Assembly: GCA_038496445.1 (NCBI GenBank) | Contig: JALMLS010000589.1 | Span: 1-64,000, forward strand | Direction: 5' to 3' | Origin: Trichosphaerium sp. ATCC 40318 | Lineage: Eukaryota > Discosea > Flabellinia > Trichosidae | Length of the DNA stretch: 64,000 nt | Part shown: in pieces, positions 59,731 to 64,000 of the stretch | Layout: each line of letters begins with the position of its first letter | Numbering within the stretch: the stretch's first letter is position 1 | The notes under the pieces: generated by a model | What the model was told of the DNA's origin: nothing | Databases searched by the model: none | Seen by the model: only the letters and a program-made list of their open reading frames with translations | Position numbers and translations under genes: made by a program

Positions 59731-60321
59731 GCGCTATAAATACAAGACTACAAAAAAAAACGTTTTTGAACTTTCACCGAACTTAAACTGTTTTGATATA
59801 CGGCTTTGAAGTTCCGAAGCCACAAGATTTGAGCGTTGCAATCAATTACATAAGTTTTTTACTTGAATTGCTAGTGTCTTGCCGACTTGCACCAACATTA
59901 ACCCGCTGTGTGCACTAATGGAGTGGTACGCGCGCCAGGTATAAGCAATGAGGCCCTCTTTGTAGTATAACCTAAATCGCTCTCAAAAGCTCCTGAAACT
60001 ATTCAGATATCGTTTAAGCATTGATTCACGTGAATAAAGAATACTCATATCATTAAGCAATTCATCGATTGACATGAACTTCAGTAGAAAACTTTTTTAT
60101 TATTTCTGGTTGTTGATTACAGAATTCAATGAAGTTGCCCAAATTAAACATCCTGAAACTGTTGCACAATCCATTATTGTAACTATTAGTAACCAACTGA
60201 TTTAGTAATTTGTTTACCACATTTTTGCCAAGAAATCACTGAACTCTTAAGTCTGGGTAGTGCGAAATTTATCAGAATAAAATAGCTCGGAATTGTAGCA
60301 TATTACTTAAAACAAAACAAC
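59731..60321. promoter_or_regulatory. Divergent promoter region of PARP and AlaRS genes
   Basis: About 590 bp with no frame of interest, one TTCACGTGAA (about 60028). The two genes start in opposite directions from it. Confidence 0.4.
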
Positions 60322-61886
60322 ATGACAACTACAACACCTGATATGTGGACAAGCGATAAAGTTAGAACAACGTTTATAGAGTACTTTGTGACAAAGCACA
60401 ATCATGTACATCACCCATCTTCTCCAGTATTCCTAAGTAATGATCCGACTTTACTTTTTACAAATAGTGGCATGTGCCAATTCAAAGACATCTTCCTCCA
60501 AACGTCTTCATGTCAAGAATTGCCTTCAAACCGTCTTATTACTCACCAAAAGTGTGTACGTATTGGAGGAAAACATAATGACTTGGATGAAGTTGGTACT
60601 GATGGCACGCATCATACTTTTTTTGAAATGTTGGGAAATTGGTCTTTTGAAGACTATTGGCAAGAAGACATTATTCCTTGGGTATGGGAATTATTAACGA
60701 AAGTCTACAAGCTTGATGAAAAAAGGTACGGCACGTTCAATACAGAAATATGCTAAATCATTACAAAGGCTGTATGTGACATACTTTGGTGGAGACGAAA
60801 AGCTTGGGTTAAAACCTGACAACAAAGTGAAAGAGATTTGGTCTAAATTTTTACCAGAAAACAAGATTGTACCGTACGGCTTAGAAACATTCTCAAGAAC
60901 GAAGCAATAATATAATTAATTATAACCTCTCCCAGATTTGGTAGTAAAGATAATTTTTGGGAAATGGGAGAGATAGGGCCTTGTGGAACGAGCACGGAGA
61001 TTTTCTATGATATGGTTCCAAACAGAGAAAATGTTGGAAACTTGATTGACATTGACAAACAGATTGTCGAGATATGGAACGTTGTATTTATGAAATACCT
61101 ACGGTATGTATTACGTACTAATATATACAGTAAAATACTTACATATCTTAGTGTAATAGACCGTTCTGTGAAGTTACTACCAAGCAGATATATCGATACT
61201 GGAATGGGATTGGAGAGGTTGACGTGTTGTCTTCAAAACAAAATGTGCAACTACGATACAGATGTTTTCGAAGAAACAATAAGCACCATCAATGAAATAA
61301 CGCCTTGTTGTTATACAGGAAAGTATGGTGAAGAAGACGAGAATGAAAAAGATAAGTCCTACAGAATTCTATGTGATCACATTAGAACGATTGTGTTCAT
61401 CCTGACAGACGGCATTGTACGTTTCTTAACTATTATGAACTTCTTGTACAAGCCGCTCTCATTCTCTATCTAGGTACCAGGTCCCAAAGGAAGAAGCTAT
61501 GTGCTTCGATTACTGATAAGAAGATGCATCAATGTCGGAAGGCGCTTGACTTCTGAAGGGCCATTTCTTGACAAGCTAGTACATTGTGTTGTGCAAAAAC
61601 TTGGTCACGTGTACCCTGAAGTAGTAAAACGTGAAAAGCATGTTTTGGAAGAAATTAAGAAAGAACAGCTGTTGTTCTTAGAAGTAGTACAAAAGAGTAC
61701 GAATGAATAGTGTTAAAAATGTTACTAATTGTTTTGATAGGTATTAAAGAGTTCAGAAAAAGAACGAAGAAGTTGAACCATGGCGATTCTATACCCCAAA
61801 AGACAGTTCAATTATTAAGAGAGTCGCATGGTATGCCAAAAGATGTTATTGACACTCTGTGTAATCAATTTGGATTTGTGTTGTAA
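60322..61886 (+). CDS. Truncated alanyl-tRNA synthetase (catalytic part only)
   Basis: Class II aminoacyl-tRNA synthetase core for alanine, six exons (60322-60725, 60769-60873, 60936-61114, 61160-61416, 61474-61696, 61741-61886), 437 aa. Motif 1 [36 protein letters not shown]; motif 2 region [20 protein letters not shown] and [37 protein letters not shown] (usual form GPCGPxxE, here GTSTEI); motif 3 [16 protein letters not shown]; then the helical tRNA-recognition part ([26 protein letters not shown]). It stops at the normal junction to the editing domain ([14 protein letters not shown]). The editing (HxxxH) and C-Ala domains, about half of a normal 870-960 aa enzyme, are absent. There is no visible decay in the part present. 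Confidence 0.9.
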
Positions 61887-61944
61887 GATTACTATTGTTT
61901 CTCTGAATAAACATTCTCTATTAACTACAACGGCGGAAGAAATT

Positions 61945-64000
61945 TTATTCTTTTACATTTATAACTTTGCCCGTTTTGTGGTTTTTCATTGTGTATGGAA
62001 ATATCCAGGCTGGTCTTACTATGACTAACACAACAAGGACGATGATGACAATCAATAAAATGGCAGCTGTAATTCCACCAATTAAGTATTTAGTTGTGGT
62101 ACTTGTTCCGGATGACTTGCTGGCATTGCATTCAGTGTCATCAACAATCAAAAACAAAGTACTTGTTTCTAAGTATGAGTAAGAAGTACGTTGAAAGTAG
62201 TAATATGCTACCTTGTTTGACATTGCCATTACGACATCCATCAATCTCAATATTGGGAACAGAGTCTACTTTGCAGTTGGTTTCGTCATAGCTGGCAAGT
62301 GTTGAGCTTTTCAGAAGATCTGCTGCTTCATCCACAATCATATTGGCCCCTTAGAGGAGAATTTTGAGCACTCTTTAATTTGTGATAGTCTTACCTTCAA
62401 TCTCAATACATCCTTTGACATCGAAAGTTACAGTACCATTAGTCATAATCGTACTTCCATTTGTCCAAATCAAGTCACCTTTAACATATCAGAAAATGAA
62501 GCATGACTGCGTTATGGTTGCATTGTGGTACCTAGAATTACAATGACTCCGCTTTTTAATATCAACAAAGGCGGTACTACATAGTCTCCAAGTACTGTCC
62601 ACGTGCCATTCACACATTCTTGTTCCTCAATTAATTTGTCTCCTATTTCACAAATAGAATTCTCGTCTGCAAGTTGCAGTCCCGAATCAGAGTTGTACCA
62701 AAGTTCTCCATTAGGTCCAAATTCAGCGCATTGAACACCCGATTGATTTTTATGGCTAAATACAATATTTCCTGTACGCCAATGAGAAACCAATGAGGAA
62801 AAAAAAAGAAAAACAAGAAAAAACAGCGAAAAAACCAATACACAGGTTTGGTCAAATATTAAGTGCGTTGTGTAGATCATATGTACCTTGTATGTCTATG
62901 ACAAGTACTTCTTCATGTGCTGCAGCTGCTATAAGACCCGTTTGTTTATTGTATCTTATCCTTTGTACTTTTTTTGGATCATATTGTTTTTTGAAGAAAA
63001 CAGAGTTCTGTGTAGGGTTACCTGTAGATGGTTTATTAGCTCATTTTCGTGACAAAATTTTTGATACCTTTGTAAGATTAACAACCTCTTACAAAGGCTG
63101 CCTGACACAAAAAACAAAGTTACTTTGGGGCTATTTTACAATATTTTAACGAAACTGTGAGTGAATTCCGATTTAAAGATAGATTCTTTGCTCAACGTAC
63201 GAACATCGTATTTGTAAATCTCATATCCATTACTTACAAGCAACTCATACTCTGAAATGAAGGTACATCCCTTTATTTTTAATGTCAAATTTTGTGATGT
63301 TGAAAATACTGAAAACTTACTTGTGCTCCATACTGGTCCCAGTTAGTTCTGGCTATATTATAATCATGGTGATATAAACCGGTTGATTCATCTTTTTTAT
63401 AAGTCAAAGGACCAACACCACTTATTCTAATGTTTCCAACAACCAAATAAGTGCCACTTGGGTTAAATTCAAGGTGTCTGAAATGGCGTGATGGAATATA
63501 ATCTGGTAACTCTATTTCGTCAACATATTTTATAGATGGCCACTCAAACATCACCTTATTGTACTCATTAGAAAGAAAAATCAAGAAAAATCTAGAAAAA
63601 AGGACGCATCGAAATGCTGTTTTGTTGAACACGAAAAAAACAAAAAAAAAAGCATTTACGATTTTTTTTGTGGATGAAGCACTAGCGTAGAGTATATTTC
63701 CATTGATTGCCAAACCTATTTTATTAATGACATAAATGTTAGCTTTAAAATAACCAAGCAGGGGATAAAATCACGGTACCTTGAGGTTGAGTTGGGGCAA
63801 ACTTTCCATTATTCTGCCATGTCTCTATTTCGAAACCAGGTATTAAACAACCTATTTGTTGGATACTGTTTAGTAACAACTTGTACAATATGACGCACAC
63901 CTGTTGCATTCATTGCTATAATTTTGCCCGCGTTGTCGTCTGTTGTAACAGCCAAAAGAGCAGTATTGTCATCTATCCATAGCATATCCTGTAAACCATA
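61945..64000 (-). CDS. 3' part of a type I membrane protein with propeller-like ectodomain
   Basis: Runs off the right edge. Ends at 61945 with a transmembrane helix (GGITAAILLIVIIVLVVLVI) followed by a short cytosolic tail (MKNHKTGKVINVKE). Upstream exons (62260-62350, 62395-62475, about 62530-62770, 62885-62975, about 63140-63250, about 63320-63560, 63670-63715, 63780 onward) encode strand-rich pieces such as FRHLEFNPSGTYLVVGNIRI, GLIAAAAHEEVLVIDIQG, VQCAEFGPNGELWYNSDSGL, CEIGDKLIEEQECVNGTW and IWTNGSTIMTNGTVTFDVKG, spaced like beta-propeller blades with N-glycosylation sites. No named family recognised. The style is similar to the secreted protein at 41930 but without clear sequence identity. 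Confidence 0.7.

Overview
The window is nuclear DNA from a gene-dense, very intron-rich, AT-rich unicellular eukaryote. Nearly every gene is cut by short introns of about 35-100 nt with GT-AG ends. More than half of the donors in the first gene read GTAC rather than GTAA or GTAT. The gene set includes Ras and Rho GTPases, a two-EF-hand protein, transgelin, MATH, FYVE, PARP6/8-type ADP-ribosyltransferase, saposin/countin-like and alpha-dioxygenase proteins. That fits a free-living amoeboid protist, with Amoebozoa the most natural guess, but the sequence alone does not fix the species. I reconstructed exon chains by hand by requiring frame continuity; coordinates of internal exons may be off by one or two bases.

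Layout: 0.6-6.9 kb, a 30-exon fused hydantoinase/oxoprolinase gene. 7.8-9.0 kb, an unknown basic protein. 9.4-12.1 kb, a membrane-anchored alpha-dioxygenase. 12.5-13.4 kb, a repeat element with terminal inverted repeats, followed by a 5'-truncated LRR gene. 14.3-16.4 kb, Ras and an EF-hand microprotein. 17.0-24.2 kb, an F-box/LRR cluster (two intact genes, one with a frameshifted tail, one inverted pseudogene) around a SUMF1-type gene. 24.5-25.4 kb, hAT transposon debris: a 277-bp MITE with a perfect 8-bp target duplication beside a gutted transposase. 27-35 kb, a housekeeping block: MYG1, Rho GTPase, transgelin, MATH, StrG-like, and a FYVE-PH-SNARE fusion. 35.5-39.9 kb, F-box, two divergent MORN-like genes and a diverged di-ubiquitin. 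41.9-46.1 kb, a secreted protein and two more LRR loci, one a pseudogene. 46.5-53.4 kb, less certain genes, a membrane protein and a polyQ protein. 53.9-59.7 kb, a secreted saposin-like protein and a PARP. 60.3-61.9 kb, a truncated alanyl-tRNA synthetase. 61.9-64 kb, the 3' part of a type I membrane protein that runs off the right edge.

There is no operon-like logic. Several neighbours are divergent and share short promoters: MYG1/Rho, transgelin/MATH, the MORN pair and PARP/AlaRS. Signalling and membrane-traffic genes predominate. The dynamic part is the F-box adaptor set (LRR and MORN types), which shows recent duplication, inversion, truncation and repeat-number change. Two signals lie outside the gene catalogue: a strong excess of the palindrome CACGTG (about 60 sites by eye against roughly 7 expected), often in pairs inside introns and intergenic DNA, and a 0.93-kb inverted-terminal element filled with AGGCATTGCC-like words.
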